From: Galeopsis tetrahit
Taxonomy: Eukaryota > Streptophyta > Magnoliopsida > Lamiales > Lamiaceae
Assembly: GCA_963675135.1 (NCBI GenBank)
Contig: OY776131.1
Location: 40,153,232-40,217,231 of the forward strand
Direction: 5' to 3'
DNA length: 64,000 nucleotides
The position numbers and the translations under genes were made by a program. This document shows, in pieces, positions 32,472-42,456 of the stretch. Under the pieces are notes generated by a model. It worked only from the letters and a program-made list of their open reading frames with translations, did not search any database and had not been told where the DNA came from. Positions within the stretch are counted from its first letter, which is position 1, and every line of letters begins with the position of its first letter.

Positions 32472-35400
32472 ATGGCTCCCAAAGTTAGACCAGAAATGAT
32501 CATTGATTTCTCCAACAAGGCTCTAGACCTTGATTTTGGATACTTGAGCAACAAAAACAACCTTCACTTTGAGCCCATAGTATCATTTGAAAGTGAAGAC
32601 CCTGAGATTACACCAACCTTGAGATGGTTGAGAAGAGCTGGATTACAGAAGTTTATGGAGGAAAGACCAAGTTCTTGCTTGGAAAGTTACATGGCAGAGT
32701 TCTTTGCCTTTCTCAAATGGAAAGGTAAGCATGCAGATGGTGAAGTTTCCACCAGACTTTCATATGTGGCAGAGGGAGGGGAGGAAGAGAGATTTCATAG
32801 AGTGAAATTCTCTTCAGAAGATCTTGAAGGAACCTTTGGATTGCCTTCAGAGGGAAGGAATCCAGAATTCTATGGTGCTGATCATGAAGAGGAGATAGCA
32901 CAAGAATGGCTTTTGGTTCCAGGTCCCATCTCTTCAACACAAAACAAGAAGACTCTCAAGCCAAAATTTCTCAATCTCTTTGAGGTAGTTGCTAAGAGTC
33001 TCTTGAGCAATACTGGAAGCTTGGAGCAAGTCAGCCATCCAAGAATCAGAATTATGGCTGCAGTCATTGATGCTAGTGACAAAGGCATCAAGTTTGATTG
33101 GAGGACTTTCATCATGTCTGAAATGATGAAAGAAAAGGCCAAGTTTAAGGTAAAAACTCACAATAAGGTTGTGCTAGAAGGGAAACTCAAGTATTGCACC
33201 AGGGCAAGCTTGTTGATTGAGAGATTTTCCCATTATTCTCAAATGCAAACCTTTGCAAAGCCCCTCCCAGCCCAGAAGATAATGTTCAGAAAGCTCAGCA
33301 AGAAAACTGAGCAAAGGAGGATGCTACTGGCCAGATCTACTGAAGAAAAGGTGGAGGAGAAGCCAAAATTGAAAAAGAGGACTAAGGCCAGAGTGGTGAA
33401 GACAAGGAAAACGTCTCAAATCCCCTCAGAGGAGAATTCAAGAGCTTCAACTGAGATTGAAGAAGTTGCTGAAGAGGGAGTAAGTGTGCCTTCTGATCAT
33501 TCAGAAGAGTTGAGACAGAAGTATAATGAGACTAGACAAAAGTCTAGAGGTGATAAGAGGACCAGGGAAGTTGTCCCTGAGAAGGATGGTGAAGGAAGTG
33601 GGAGCAGTAGGGCCAGCAAGAGAAGGGCCAAGCCTACTGATAAGGTGTTGGAGCTTCAGGAGGAAAGGTCTCTCCAACTTGCTCTAAGAGAAAGCAGAGC
33701 TGAAAGCAGGACCAAATCCAAGTCAAGGACCAACTCATCTGGTTCTGGAACTCCAGAATCCAAGGTCCCTGAAGGTCAACCAATAGAGGCCAACATCCCT
33801 GAAATTCAGAACCCTGAGCCCAACTCCCCTGAAACCCACATAACCCCAACCAATCAACCTATCACCCCCATCAATTTTACAAAGAGATATTCTCCAGAAA
33901 GGAGTGTGCAAAGAAGTGGGATAGATGTGCTAGCAGATATAGCAGTAGATGAGACAAGATTACATTCTCCCCTTGACTCATCTATGCTCAATTATTCAAA
34001 GCTTTTAGAAGCTGCACTCTTTGAGCCAACCCCCCTGAGTAAAGCCCCTTCAGATCCATTGCTCTCTAAAGCAACTGAAGTACCTTCAATTGCAACCAAT
34101 CCTTCTGAAGCCAATATCCCTGAACTCAACCTTCCTGAAGCCACTTTAGGAGAACCCAGAGCCAACTCTCCTATAACCCAAAGTCCCCATTCTAGTGGAG
34201 ATGAGGAGGAGTATACTTATGAGAGTATGCTCAGAGGAGGAGCCAAGGCTACTGTGGACAGTTTGTATCCACAACTTGCTGAATTTCCAAGAATTCAGAA
34301 GATGTTCCATGATTTGAGGATGCTTGTGGATGTGAAAGACAAGACCATTATGGAAATATCCCAAGTCATTCAAGATAAGGGTGCAAACTGGTGGCAAGTG
34401 GAGGAGAGCAGATTGCTACACTTTGCTGGTGTGTTGAAAACAAGATTCCTTACTGATGAAGACATTTTTGCAAAGTTGGTAGATGATAAGATCATTGAGG
34501 AGAAAGAGAGGAAAGCTAAGGGCATCAAACACCCTGATAGTAGCTCAAATGATGATGATTCCCCTGATGATCCCTCAAACCCTTCAAACCCCAACCCTCC
34601 TGAAACCCCTCAAGCCAACCTCCCTGAATCTACTCAACCCAAGTCTTCTGTATCAGCCAGACTTTCAAACCCTCCTAGAACCTATCATAGGAAAGGCTCT
34701 GTATCTTCAGAGGTGTTGACCAAGGGTGGTAACACAACCAAAGACACATCTGCCAATGAAGGTTCTCCTGAACCCAAGGCACAGCCTAAAGATGTGGAGG
34801 TTCCTATACTAGAGGCTGGTTTGATTAAGGCCTATTCAGTGTCAGATGAGTTGGACACTGATCAACCCTTAATCATTCAGGATGACTCAGTGGCTGTTGA
34901 AATAAGCACTATGATCTCCCCACAACTGCCATCTTTGAACCTTGTTGAAGGTAGAGATGATGCAGGTTTAGGTGATGGAGTTGAAAAGGAGAATTTAGTG
35001 GAAAAACCAGAGGGAGTAGTAGATGAGAGAGATGTGGTGATCACTAGGATAGTGAGTGTACCACCAAATGAGGGTGATATAAGTGAGGAAGGGCAGGCTA
35101 TTCTTGAAGTCAAATATGAACTTCAGGAATCCCTTGATGAGAGGAGGCCTGTTCCTTTAAGTGAGGAAATTAACAATGAAGGAAGAAAAGAAGTAGTTGA
35201 AAATGAGAAGAAGACTGCTGATGTATTAGAGTCTTATGAAAAAGAAATTGAGGGTGATGAGTGTGTTTTGACTAACCCTTTTGATTTGTCTGACATTGCA
35301 GGTATAAGTCTTGATCAAATCTTTGCAGATGATTTCTTGACAGATGCTCCCATCCATGTTGATTCTGGATCAGCACAAGCCCTACTTGGCTTGCAATCAA

Positions 35401-37256
35401 CAAAGTTGGATTCCTTGGCTCAACAAGTTCAAACAGCTCATGCAGAAACTTCTGGGGCATTAGATGAGCATGGAAGAACTTTGGCATCTGTGGAAATGAG
35501 GCTGACAGGCTCTGAGGATGTGGTGTTACCCACATTAGAAGCAAGAATTGAAGGAGTGGAATCTGGTCTTCAAACCATCTCCACTGAAGTTCACAAAGCC
35601 AAAGTCAGTATGGAGAACATCTCAAAGGAGGTCAAGAAAGATCAAAAGCTACTTAGAGATAACCACAATGCAAATGTTCAAGCTATCAGATTGACCATTA
35701 AGAAAGCTCTTGGCAAGAAGACAGCCTTGCAGAAGAAAAGAGCAGAGGCACAAAGGCTTGCTATGGTGAAAGCAGCTTCAGAGAAATTTTCCCAAGAGGT
35801 GATGGCCAACATTGCTGAAGGTGCAGTGGCCAACCTCACTGAGCTCCTTAAAGCCCAATTAGATGTATCTTTGAAAGCAACCTTGGAAGAGGTTGTCCAA
35901 CAAAAGATGAAGCCTGTTCTAGCTTTCCTTAGCTTGAGCAGTGATAGGATGCAAAATATACATGATGAAAATGTATATTTGTTGGAAGAGATGAAGTCTC
36001 TAACCCAAGCCCAGTCCTTAATGGAATCTACTATGAGTGAGCTCAAACCTGAATGTTTTGATGCTGCCAAAAAGGGGGAAAGGGAAAGAGCAAGGGCAAA
36101 AGGTGCCTTAGTGATTGGAAGCCCAGTGAAAGGGAAAGACAAAATTGCTGAAGGAAAAGGGAAAGAGCCAGCAGTGCTGAACTTAGAAGATTTGGATGAA
36201 GAAGAGCAGTTAGCACTTGCTTTGAAGAACTCAATGGCCTCGGCTCAAGAGGAAAGAGTGAGGTTACAGCAGAGGCCAGGTGGTGAAGTTTCTGGTTTGG
36301 ACAAAGATGCTGAAGGTGTCCAAACTAGAGGAAAGATCAAGAGGGCAAAAGGAAAGAAAAGACAAGCTGAAACATTTACTGATTTTCCAAATAACCTTGA
36401 TCTACCACCTGAATTCAGAATTGATGATGATGAGCCTATCTCAAAGAAGGCCAAAGTTGCTGAAGAAGACAAGACTGCTGAGATGTCCAAAATTGTTGAA
36501 AAGGACAAGTCTTCTGAGAAAAAAAAGTCCACTAAGACTAAGTCCACTGAAGGTGCCAAAGCTTCTGATGATGTAGAGGAGCTGTATGAAGAAGGCTTTG
36601 GACCTGGACCTAAGAAAAAGAAAGTGGTGATGCTAAATGATCCATCAAAGCTGCTTCATGAAGGGTATGGTAAAGACCCTGAAACTCAACAGAAGCTGGC
36701 CATGATGAGGGCCCAAGAAAAGATGGACTTGATGGATGAAGCACAAAGAGCAAGAGATAAAAGAAGAGCAGACTTTCAGAAACCAAGAAGAAAGAGAGCA
36801 ACTTACAACAAGATGAAGCCACAGCTATTGATCCCAATGGACACCAAATATCCTCACTTAGATAAATGGGTGCCAATTCAGCTGAATGACTCATGGGAGG
36901 AAGCCAAAAGGGAGTTTGTCTATGACTACTATGTCATTGACAGATGGAATGGAAAAGATGCAAACTCCACTTTTGTTGAGTTCATGATAGAGTATTACAG
37001 AGAGCTTTATCAACAACTACTTGCAGCTGCTGATATTGCAAGATTTGAACTCACAGCTCCCAAGCCAATCATATACATGCCTCCAAAGCTTGAAGGATGG
37101 ATTGACCAGGCAAGGATCCTGAAAGAATTTACTGAGATCCTCAAGCTGAACAAGATGGTTCTTGGACCCAAGGGAACAAACCAAGAAGCCATGGCCTTGA
37201 AAAGAAGAGTGTGGGCACAATATGGGATGGTGCCACCTCCTGAGGATGATCTCTGA
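32472..37256 (+). CDS. S2 third ORF (env-position ORF), intact, 1594 codons
   Basis: This is the longest open frame in the window, ATG 32472 (context ccctcaATGGCT) to TGA 37256. Residues 1-270 are a globular region with clear kinship to the S1 third ORF (here LFEVVAKSLLSNTG and RIRIMAAVID) and to the Transposase_32-like part of S0. From about 290 to 900 it is low-complexity, with RASKRR/K-rich basic patches and P, N, S, E-rich linkers holding many repeats of the form NIPE, NSPE, NLPE. About 980-1190 looks like coiled coil (LGLQSTKLDSLAQQV, IEGVESGLQTI). The C-terminal 180 residues are again globular. No signal peptide or membrane helix is visible. Sireviruses often carry an env-like ORF here; this one has no visible envelope hallmark and could be a nuclear or capsid-associated factor. 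Confidence 0.85.
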   Translation: MAPKVRPEMIIDFSNKALDLDFGYLSNKNNLHFEPIVSFESEDPEITPTLRWLRRAGLQKFMEERPSSCLESYMAEFFAFLKWKGKHADGEVSTRLSYVAEGGEEERFHRVKFSSEDLEGTFGLPSEGRNPEFYGADHEEEIAQEWLLVPGPISSTQNKKTLKPKFLNLFEVVAKSLLSNTGSLEQVSHPRIRIMAAVIDASDKGIKFDWRTFIMSEMMKEKAKFKVKTHNKVVLEGKLKYCTRASLLIERFSHYSQMQTFAKPLPAQKIMFRKLSKKTEQRRMLLARSTEEKVEEKPKLKKRTKARVVKTRKTSQIPSEENSRASTEIEEVAEEGVSVPSDHSEELRQKYNETRQKSRGDKRTREVVPEKDGEGSGSSRASKRRAKPTDKVLELQEERSLQLALRESRAESRTKSKSRTNSSGSGTPESKVPEGQPIEANIPEIQNPEPNSPETHITPTNQPITPINFTKRYSPERSVQRSGIDVLADIAVDETRLHSPLDSSMLNYSKLLEAALFEPTPLSKAPSDPLLSKATEVPSIATNPSEANIPELNLPEATLGEPRANSPITQSPHSSGDEEEYTYESMLRGGAKATVDSLYPQLAEFPRIQKMFHDLRMLVDVKDKTIMEISQVIQDKGANWWQVEESRLLHFAGVLKTRFLTDEDIFAKLVDDKIIEEKERKAKGIKHPDSSSNDDDSPDDPSNPSNPNPPETPQANLPESTQPKSSVSARLSNPPRTYHRKGSVSSEVLTKGGNTTKDTSANEGSPEPKAQPKDVEVPILEAGLIKAYSVSDELDTDQPLIIQDDSVAVEISTMISPQLPSLNLVEGRDDAGLGDGVEKENLVEKPEGVVDERDVVITRIVSVPPNEGDISEEGQAILEVKYELQESLDERRPVPLSEEINNEGRKEVVENEKKTADVLESYEKEIEGDECVLTNPFDLSDIAGISLDQIFADDFLTDAPIHVDSGSAQALLGLQSTKLDSLAQQVQTAHAETSGALDEHGRTLASVEMRLTGSEDVVLPTLEARIEGVESGLQTISTEVHKAKVSMENISKEVKKDQKLLRDNHNANVQAIRLTIKKALGKKTALQKKRAEAQRLAMVKAASEKFSQEVMANIAEGAVANLTELLKAQLDVSLKATLEEVVQQKMKPVLAFLSLSSDRMQNIHDENVYLLEEMKSLTQAQSLMESTMSELKPECFDAAKKGERERARAKGALVIGSPVKGKDKIAEGKGKEPAVLNLEDLDEEEQLALALKNSMASAQEERVRLQQRPGGEVSGLDKDAEGVQTRGKIKRAKGKKRQAETFTDFPNNLDLPPEFRIDDDEPISKKAKVAEEDKTAEMSKIVEKDKSSEKKKSTKTKSTEGAKASDDVEELYEEGFGPGPKKKKVVMLNDPSKLLHEGYGKDPETQQKLAMMRAQEKMDLMDEAQRARDKRRADFQKPRRKRATYNKMKPQLLIPMDTKYPHLDKWVPIQLNDSWEEAKREFVYDYYVIDRWNGKDANSTFVEFMIEYYRELYQQLLAAADIARFELTAPKPIIYMPPKLEGWIDQARILKEFTEILKLNKMVLGPKGTNQEAMALKRRVWAQYGMVPPPEDDL

Positions 37257-37887
37257 AAATGGCTAAGTCTTCTGACCTTTTTGGATAAAAACTTATCTTA
37301 TCTGAAGATATTTTTAATTGGTCAAATATGCTGAAATTTGGACAAGCCTGCTGATGTGGTGTGCCTTGACATGCTGTTTGCTCTGATATGCATTGGTTGC
37401 TCTGATACAAGTATTTGCCTTGATATCCAGTATTCTGCTCTGATACTTGAAGTATTTTGGTGTTGCTCTAATACTAGAAGATGCTCTGAAACTTGAAGAT
37501 CTAAGTACCTTTAAGTGTTTAGTTGTTTTGCTGTGATACTCTAGATCTTATGATTAGTAAATGCTCTGAATAGTTGTAATGAAATGATCAATTGTAATGA
37601 TATCTTGAATTCATGCTCTGATAAGTTATTTTCAACTATCAACATGTTTGTAATGATCTTTATATGAATGATAGTTGAACTACCTTTGAATCAAGATACA
37701 TTATTACAAAAATCTCTCTATGCCTATATTTGAAACCTATGTACAACATGAATAGTGAGTACACTAACACATTGCTTTTCAGGAATATTGACCTTAATCA
37801 TGTCTTCTGAAGATAAATGTAATAGGTGTAACTAAGTCACTTTTGCATAGAATGTGTAGGTTTTGGCATCATCAAAAAGGGGGAAAT
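37257..37887 (+). other. S2 3' leader with short tandem motif and polypurine tract
   Basis: No gene. The motif tgctctgata recurs, with variants, at about 37378, 37408, 37435, 37458, 37484 and 37614, roughly 25-30 bases apart at first. The polypurine tract atcaaaaagggggaaat precedes the 3' LTR. Confidence 0.65.
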
Positions 37888-39523
37888 TGTTGGGAATAAA
37901 ATGAGATATGTTTTGATTCAATACCAAAACCCCCTAAGACATGCCTAAGTCAAAGAGAATTATGTTCTAAGTATGTTAGAACATATAGAATAAGGCTAGA
38001 TGAGGAGCTAATATGTTAGGCAGTTCTTAGTTAATTAGATGCACAATTTGAGGGGGAACACATGCTTTAAAGAACATCTAGAACAAGTCCCCTCAAGGCT
38101 CAAATTCTGGAATCATGATCAAGTCCACTGAAGGACAAGTATGCTGATTAGAAGAGTTGTCCAAACAAGTTGTCTCAACACAATCAATTCAGAAGAAGTG
38201 TACTGAAAGTTTGAGGTCAACCATGCTGAAGAGACAACTACACCCTAGAGATCCACAATGAATCATGCTAAGATCACTTTGAAGTGAAGCAAAGGGTATG
38301 AGCAAAGTCATCTGAAGAAGAGCAAGCCAACCTTGCTGATAAGCAAGACTGCTGATAGTGATAAGGAGAGTTGTCCATTTGATAAGGAATGTTGTCCTAT
38401 CATTGGAACAACCTTCAGAAGTCATGTCCATGTCCTAACAAGAGAATCTGAAAGTCAGACATTGGGAAGAGTGCTGCAGAATGAAGACAAAGCTTATACA
38501 GCCGTTTATTTCCCAAATGAGGACATGTCACTATCAAGAATCTGTCTTCAAGGTTGAAGAACCAAAAGAAGACATTTATGGACTTTTGAGGCTGCCTCTC
38601 CAATGGGCAAATCCTTTAATTGTCTATAAATACAGAAGTGTGAAGACCATTTGAAAGCACCTCAACACAATCCAACTAACCTCAAGTTCTTACAAGCTAG
38701 AGTGCTTTCAAAGCTTTCAAAGACTATCTTAGTCTTCATACACTTCATCTAAGCTGAACCTATTGTATATCCATACACAAGCTTAGAGAGATATCCTATC
38801 CTTATACACTGATCTTCATTGTAAAGGATATCTCATTAGTTGGAACCTTACTTCAACCCTTATATCTTTCAAGAGTGAAAGTGAGAAGGTTGTAGTAGTA
38901 GAAGTGGTAGGAGCTGACTGTTGAGAGAAGAACAGTTCAGTTCTGAGTTGAGAAGAGGGTACTAGGACTCTAGACATCCTAGGGATCAATTCACCAAGGA
39001 GTGGTGGCATTGATCAAGTGCACCTTGGCACTATAAAACAAGTTAATTCCAAGAGTGAAGGAATTATCCTGTTCAATCAGGGAAAGTGGATGTAGGAGCT
39101 TGAGTCTCTGAACCACTATAAACTCTTGTGTTGTTTTGCTTTCAAAGTACTTACATACATTCAACACTGCACACTAAACTGATCTTTCAAAGGATAAATA
39201 GTCAAAGACTGTGCAAAACCTATTTGGACAAGTTCCCTGAAAACTGGATTGTATTGAATTGACTAAGTGATTTCAGAACTTTAAAGTAGTCTAAACTAAA
39301 AGGGCCAACCACTATTCCGCACATATAACTCCTTTAGATAGTTATTCAACTAAGTACTTAATAGTACTTAGTAGCTTGATTATCTTAGAAGAGTTAATCA
39401 TCTTCAGCAGAGTTGTCCAAGACAACCTTGCTGAGCTCTGGTTTGATCAAAAGTTGAAAAGAATTGCATACAAGTGTATTCCCCCCCCCATACACTTGTT
39501 ATATACTCCTTTCAGGACCAACA
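37888..39523 (+). repeat. 3' LTR of S2
   Basis: 1636 bases, about 28 substitutions and a shorter poly-C run relative to the 5' LTR. TATA box at 38625-38632, hairpin at 39470-39499. Followed by the duplication tcttc. Confidence 0.95.
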
Positions 39524-39898
39524 TCTTCATAATCCTCGCTCTCTAAATATACACATATACTTCATTACTTTTTCACACTCAATCTACCTTTTATTTTACT
39601 TTATTCATAAAAGTTTACAAAACCACTCCTCGAAACATCACTCATTATACATTTTTTTACACATTTCTTAAAATGTGTGTCATTTAAGGGTACAAATTTC
39701 CTTGAGACAGGGGGAGAGAATATAACATAACTTTAGATTTAATTGATTAAAACGGGAAAAACTTATTATAGAAATGACCACAACGATGCGTAGAACAAGA
39801 ATCAGGTTGTGGAGGTCTCGATCTACAGCATCAGCGGCCGCGACGATGTGAGTTAAAATGGGAAAGGGTTTCAAAAGCTTTCTGGGAAGAAGATATAT
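39524..39898. other. Spacer
   Basis: No gene recognised. After the S2 duplication the sequence is AT-rich with a gagacagggggagagaat box at about 39702, like a polypurine tract but without a neighbouring LTR. Confidence 0.35.
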
Positions 39899-39976
39899 TG
39901 TTAGGAATTAATATACAAGAATTAATTCCCCACCTCTCTACAAGTTCGGACTTTTAGATGAGACAGAATTCTTTCA
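39899..39976 (+). repeat. Mini LTR copy 1 (78 bp)
   Basis: Begins TGTTAGGAATTAATATAC; contains the palindrome ggaattaat...attaattcc; ends TTCTTTCA. Followed by tggtatcata. Confidence 0.85.
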
Positions 39977-40020
39977 TGGTATCATAGCAAACCAGGTAAA
40001 CGACCTGGGTTCGATTCCTG
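39977..40020 (+). other. Primer site and tRNA-like stretch in the mini LTR element
   Basis: tggtatca matches the start of the initiator-Met primer site, but cata replaces gagc. It is followed by tagcaaaccagg (39985-39996), close to the tRNA A-box consensus, a ccaggt...acctgg stem, and ggttcgattcc (40008-40018), a perfect B box. The two boxes are only 11 bases apart, much closer than in a real tRNA gene, so this is a tRNA-like relic or an internal promoter candidate rather than a tRNA. Confidence 0.45.
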
Positions 40021-40114
40021 TTGAAAGCACTTCACCCATTTAAATTATCCACTCGATGGGCCTCCTCCCCAAAAAGGGTAAGAGGTGTTAATCCGGCCCA
40101 CGGGTGAGGGGGAG

Positions 40115-40192
40115 TGTTAGGAATTAATATACAAGAATTAATTCTCACCCTCTCTACAAGTTCGGACTTTTAGATGAGACAAAATTCTTTCA
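40115..40192 (+). repeat. Mini LTR copy 2 (78 bp)
   Basis: Same sequence as copy 1 with a few differences (ctcaccctctctac for cccacctctctac). After its end the primer site is missing; tagctaagac follows directly. Confidence 0.85.
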
Positions 40193-40389
40193 TAGCTAAG
40201 ACTGTGTTCTTCAAGGGTCTTCTAGTCTTCAGGTCTTCTTCTCTTCATCTCCTGAGATTGCGCGTGTAAGCTAAGACTGTGTTATCAGCTGAGATACATA
40301 CAGCTGATCACATAAGACTAGACTAATTAGTGAGCTGATCTATACAACATCAGTTGACCCTATTACATGCATTTATAAACTCTAAGTGT

Positions 40390-42298
40390 TTTGGCCATCA
40401 AAACTCGAAGGCCGGTCGAGGAAGACTCTTTGTGAACATATCGGCAAGCTGGAGGTGAGATGACACAAAATCAGTGATGAGTCTTCCGGTGGTGACCATT
40501 TCCCTAACAAAATGGCAGTCGATGTCAATGTGCTTTGCCCGTTTATGGGCGACCAGATTCTGGCTGAGGAACAGAGCACTCCTATTGTCAGTCAGCAGCA
40601 CTGGGCGAATAGATGGAAGTTGTCGGAGCTCGCGGAGAAGATTTGTCAACCAGATCATTTCGGCAGTAGTGTTCGCCATTGCTCGATATTCGGACTCACA
40701 ACTGGATCGAGCAACGGTTGGTTCTTTCTTAGAGCTCCAAGAAACAAGATTTCCTCCCAAGAAAATAGAGTAGCCATAAGTGGATCGACGAGTCTCAAGA
40801 TACCGGGCCCAATCGGCGTCAGAGTAGCCCATAATCGACTGATCAAGGCGGCGAGCAAAGAATAGACCATGGTGAAGTGTACCTTTGAGGTAGCGGATGA
40901 TACGCTTCACCGCAGAGAAGTGGTCGACAGATGGTGCCTGAAGGAATTGACTAACATGGTTGACGGCAAAGGAGAGGTCAGGGCGGGTGATCGTCAGATA
41001 CTAGAGAGCACCAACAAGTGAGCGATAGGGAGTTGGATCTGAGAACAGAGGACCAGCACTCGTCAAAGAATCACCAGCGCTTAGGGGAGTGGCAATCGGG
41101 CGAGAATCAGTAAGAGATGCTCGGTCGAGGATATCGCGAGCATACTTGGACTGACTGATAAATAGGCCATCCGGAGTATACAAGATTTCAAGACCCAGAA
41201 AGTAGTTGAGACGACCTAAGTCCTTCAGCGCAAATTTCTTGTGAGCCTGGGCTATGAAGCGAGAAAGAAGGAATTTATCATTGCCCGTCACAATGATGTC
41301 ATCCACATAAAGGAGCAAGAAGATGACTGATCCGCCCTTGTGGAGGTAGAACAGCGAGGAGACGGACTTGCACGCAGAGAAGCCGAGACCGAACAAAAAG
41401 GTATTAAACCTTTGAAACCAGGCGAGAGGAGTTTGCCTCAAGCCATACAATGCCTTCTTTAGGCGATAAACATGATCCGAAAACCGAGCATCGAGATAGC
41501 CAGGTGGTTGAGCCATGAAGACAGGCTTATCCAGAACCCCATTGAGAAAGGCGTTCTTGACATCAAGCTGATGAAGGGGCCAGTTAGACTGAACGACAAT
41601 GGCGAGCACAACGCGAACAGTGGCAGCCTTGACCACTGGGCTGAAGGTGTGAGAGAAGTCGTCACCAGGAATCTGAGTGAAGCCCTGGGTGACCAGTTGA
41701 GCCTTGTGTCGCTCAACAGAGCCGTCAGAATGATACTTCGTACGAAACACCCATTTGGAACCAACAATGTTCACACCAGGCGGACGAGGAACCAGATCCC
41801 AAGTGTGGTTGTTGCGAAGTGCATCAATTTCCTCCTGCATAGCAGCCAACCAAAGAGGCGACTTGGCAGCCGATTTGAACCCTCGAGGTACGGAAGACAG
41901 TGCCAGGGCAGAGATTAAAGTCGAGGAAGAAGATTTCACCGGATACTTTAGCTTGAATATGCCCGCCTTACCCCGAGTGATCATTAATGAGAGGGGGCAG
42001 GTGGAGGAGGCAAGCGTCGAGCAGGTTGGGCGAACACTGGAGGATCAAGCAGTGGTTGGGCGACCACCGGAGGAGCAAGCTGAACAGGCTTAGAGGAGCA
42101 CATCGAGCAAGGAGCATGCGAGCTCGTAGGAGGTGGAACAACTGCCGAGGAGGGGCTGATGGGCTCCAAGTAAACCAAGACATCCAGCAAAGGCAAAGGT
42201 GAGGAGAGAGCAGAATCTGAGAACGGGAAACACTGCTCGTCGAACTTCGCATGACGAGTAACGAAGACCTTGTTCGACTCCTGTTGAAAGCACTCCAC
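40390..42298 (-). pseudogene. Copia pol fragment: integrase end, reverse transcriptase, RNase H
   Basis: Read on the minus strand it opens near 42290 with VFVTRHAKFDEQCFPF, the tail of a copia integrase region, then a proline-rich linker. A phase change follows near 41985, then RT: WLAAMQEEIDALRNNHTWDL, QLDVKNAFLNG, and YVDDIIVTG with its catalytic DD intact. A TAG at 41001-41003 falls just before LTITRPDLSFAV. RNase H carries YSDADWA, SSCESEYRAMA and HIDIDCHFVRE and ends near FTKSLPRPAFEF. The motifs differ from the Sirevirus form (KHHFIRDHV), so it belongs to another copia lineage. There is no gag, protease or full integrase, so it cannot function alone. It is more GC-rich than its surroundings. 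Confidence 0.88.
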
Positions 42299-42378
42299 CC
42301 ATTTAAATTGTCCACTGGATGGGCCTCCTCCCCAAAAAAGGTTAAGAGGTGTTAATCCGGCCCACGAGTGAGGGGGAG

Positions 42379-42456
42379 TGTTGGGAATTAATATACAAGA
42401 ATTAATTCCCCACCTCTCTACAAGTTCGGACTTTTAGATGAGACGGAATTCTTTCA
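42379..42456 (+). repeat. Mini LTR copy 3 (78 bp)
   Basis: TGTTGGGAATTAATATAC...TTCTTTCA after gtgagggggag; differs from copies 1 and 2 at a few sites. Confidence 0.85.

Larger units (their letters stand above)
24185..39523 (+). mobile_element. Complete Sirevirus-like Ty1/copia retrotransposon S2 (15.3 kb)
   Basis: The LTRs (TGTTGGGAATA...GGACCAACA) are 1641 and 1636 bases, the length difference being a poly-C run of 14 versus 9. The 5-bp duplication tcttc flanks both ends (24180-24184, 39524-39528). By eye the LTRs differ at about 28 sites (1.7%), about twice the S1 value, so S2 is older. Gene order is as in S1. The great length comes from a 4.8 kb third ORF. Gag and pol are disabled by a stop, a 1-base insertion, a deletion in RT and two stops near the pol end. 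Confidence 0.95.
39899..42456 (+). mobile_element. Chain of three mini LTRs enclosing a copia pol fragment (TRIM-like complex)
   Basis: Three 78-base LTR copies (TGTTAGGAATTAATATACAA...TTCTTTCA) stand at 39899, 40115 and 42379. Between the first two is a short interior with a primer-site-like tggtatca, a tRNA-like stretch, and a polypurine tract gtgagggggag. The same interior right half (gttgaaagcact...gtgagggggag) precedes the third LTR. Between the second LTR and this right half lie about 2.1 kb containing antisense copia RT and RNase H. The outer flanks (tatat, catac) are not a clean duplication. A TRIM array that captured a copia fragment, or recombination between two insertions, would both fit. 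Confidence 0.75.

Noticed and set aside
36043..36559. Long antisense ORFs within the S2 third ORF
   Set aside because: Shadows caused by K/E-rich coding sequence; no motifs or start context.
39977..40020. tRNA gene
   Set aside because: A and B boxes are only 11 bases apart and there is no anticodon arm or acceptor stem; kept as a tRNA-like stretch only.
40474..42202. Plus-strand ORFs within the copia fragment
   Set aside because: Antisense shadows of the RT and RNase H frames, which carry all the conserved motifs on the minus strand.
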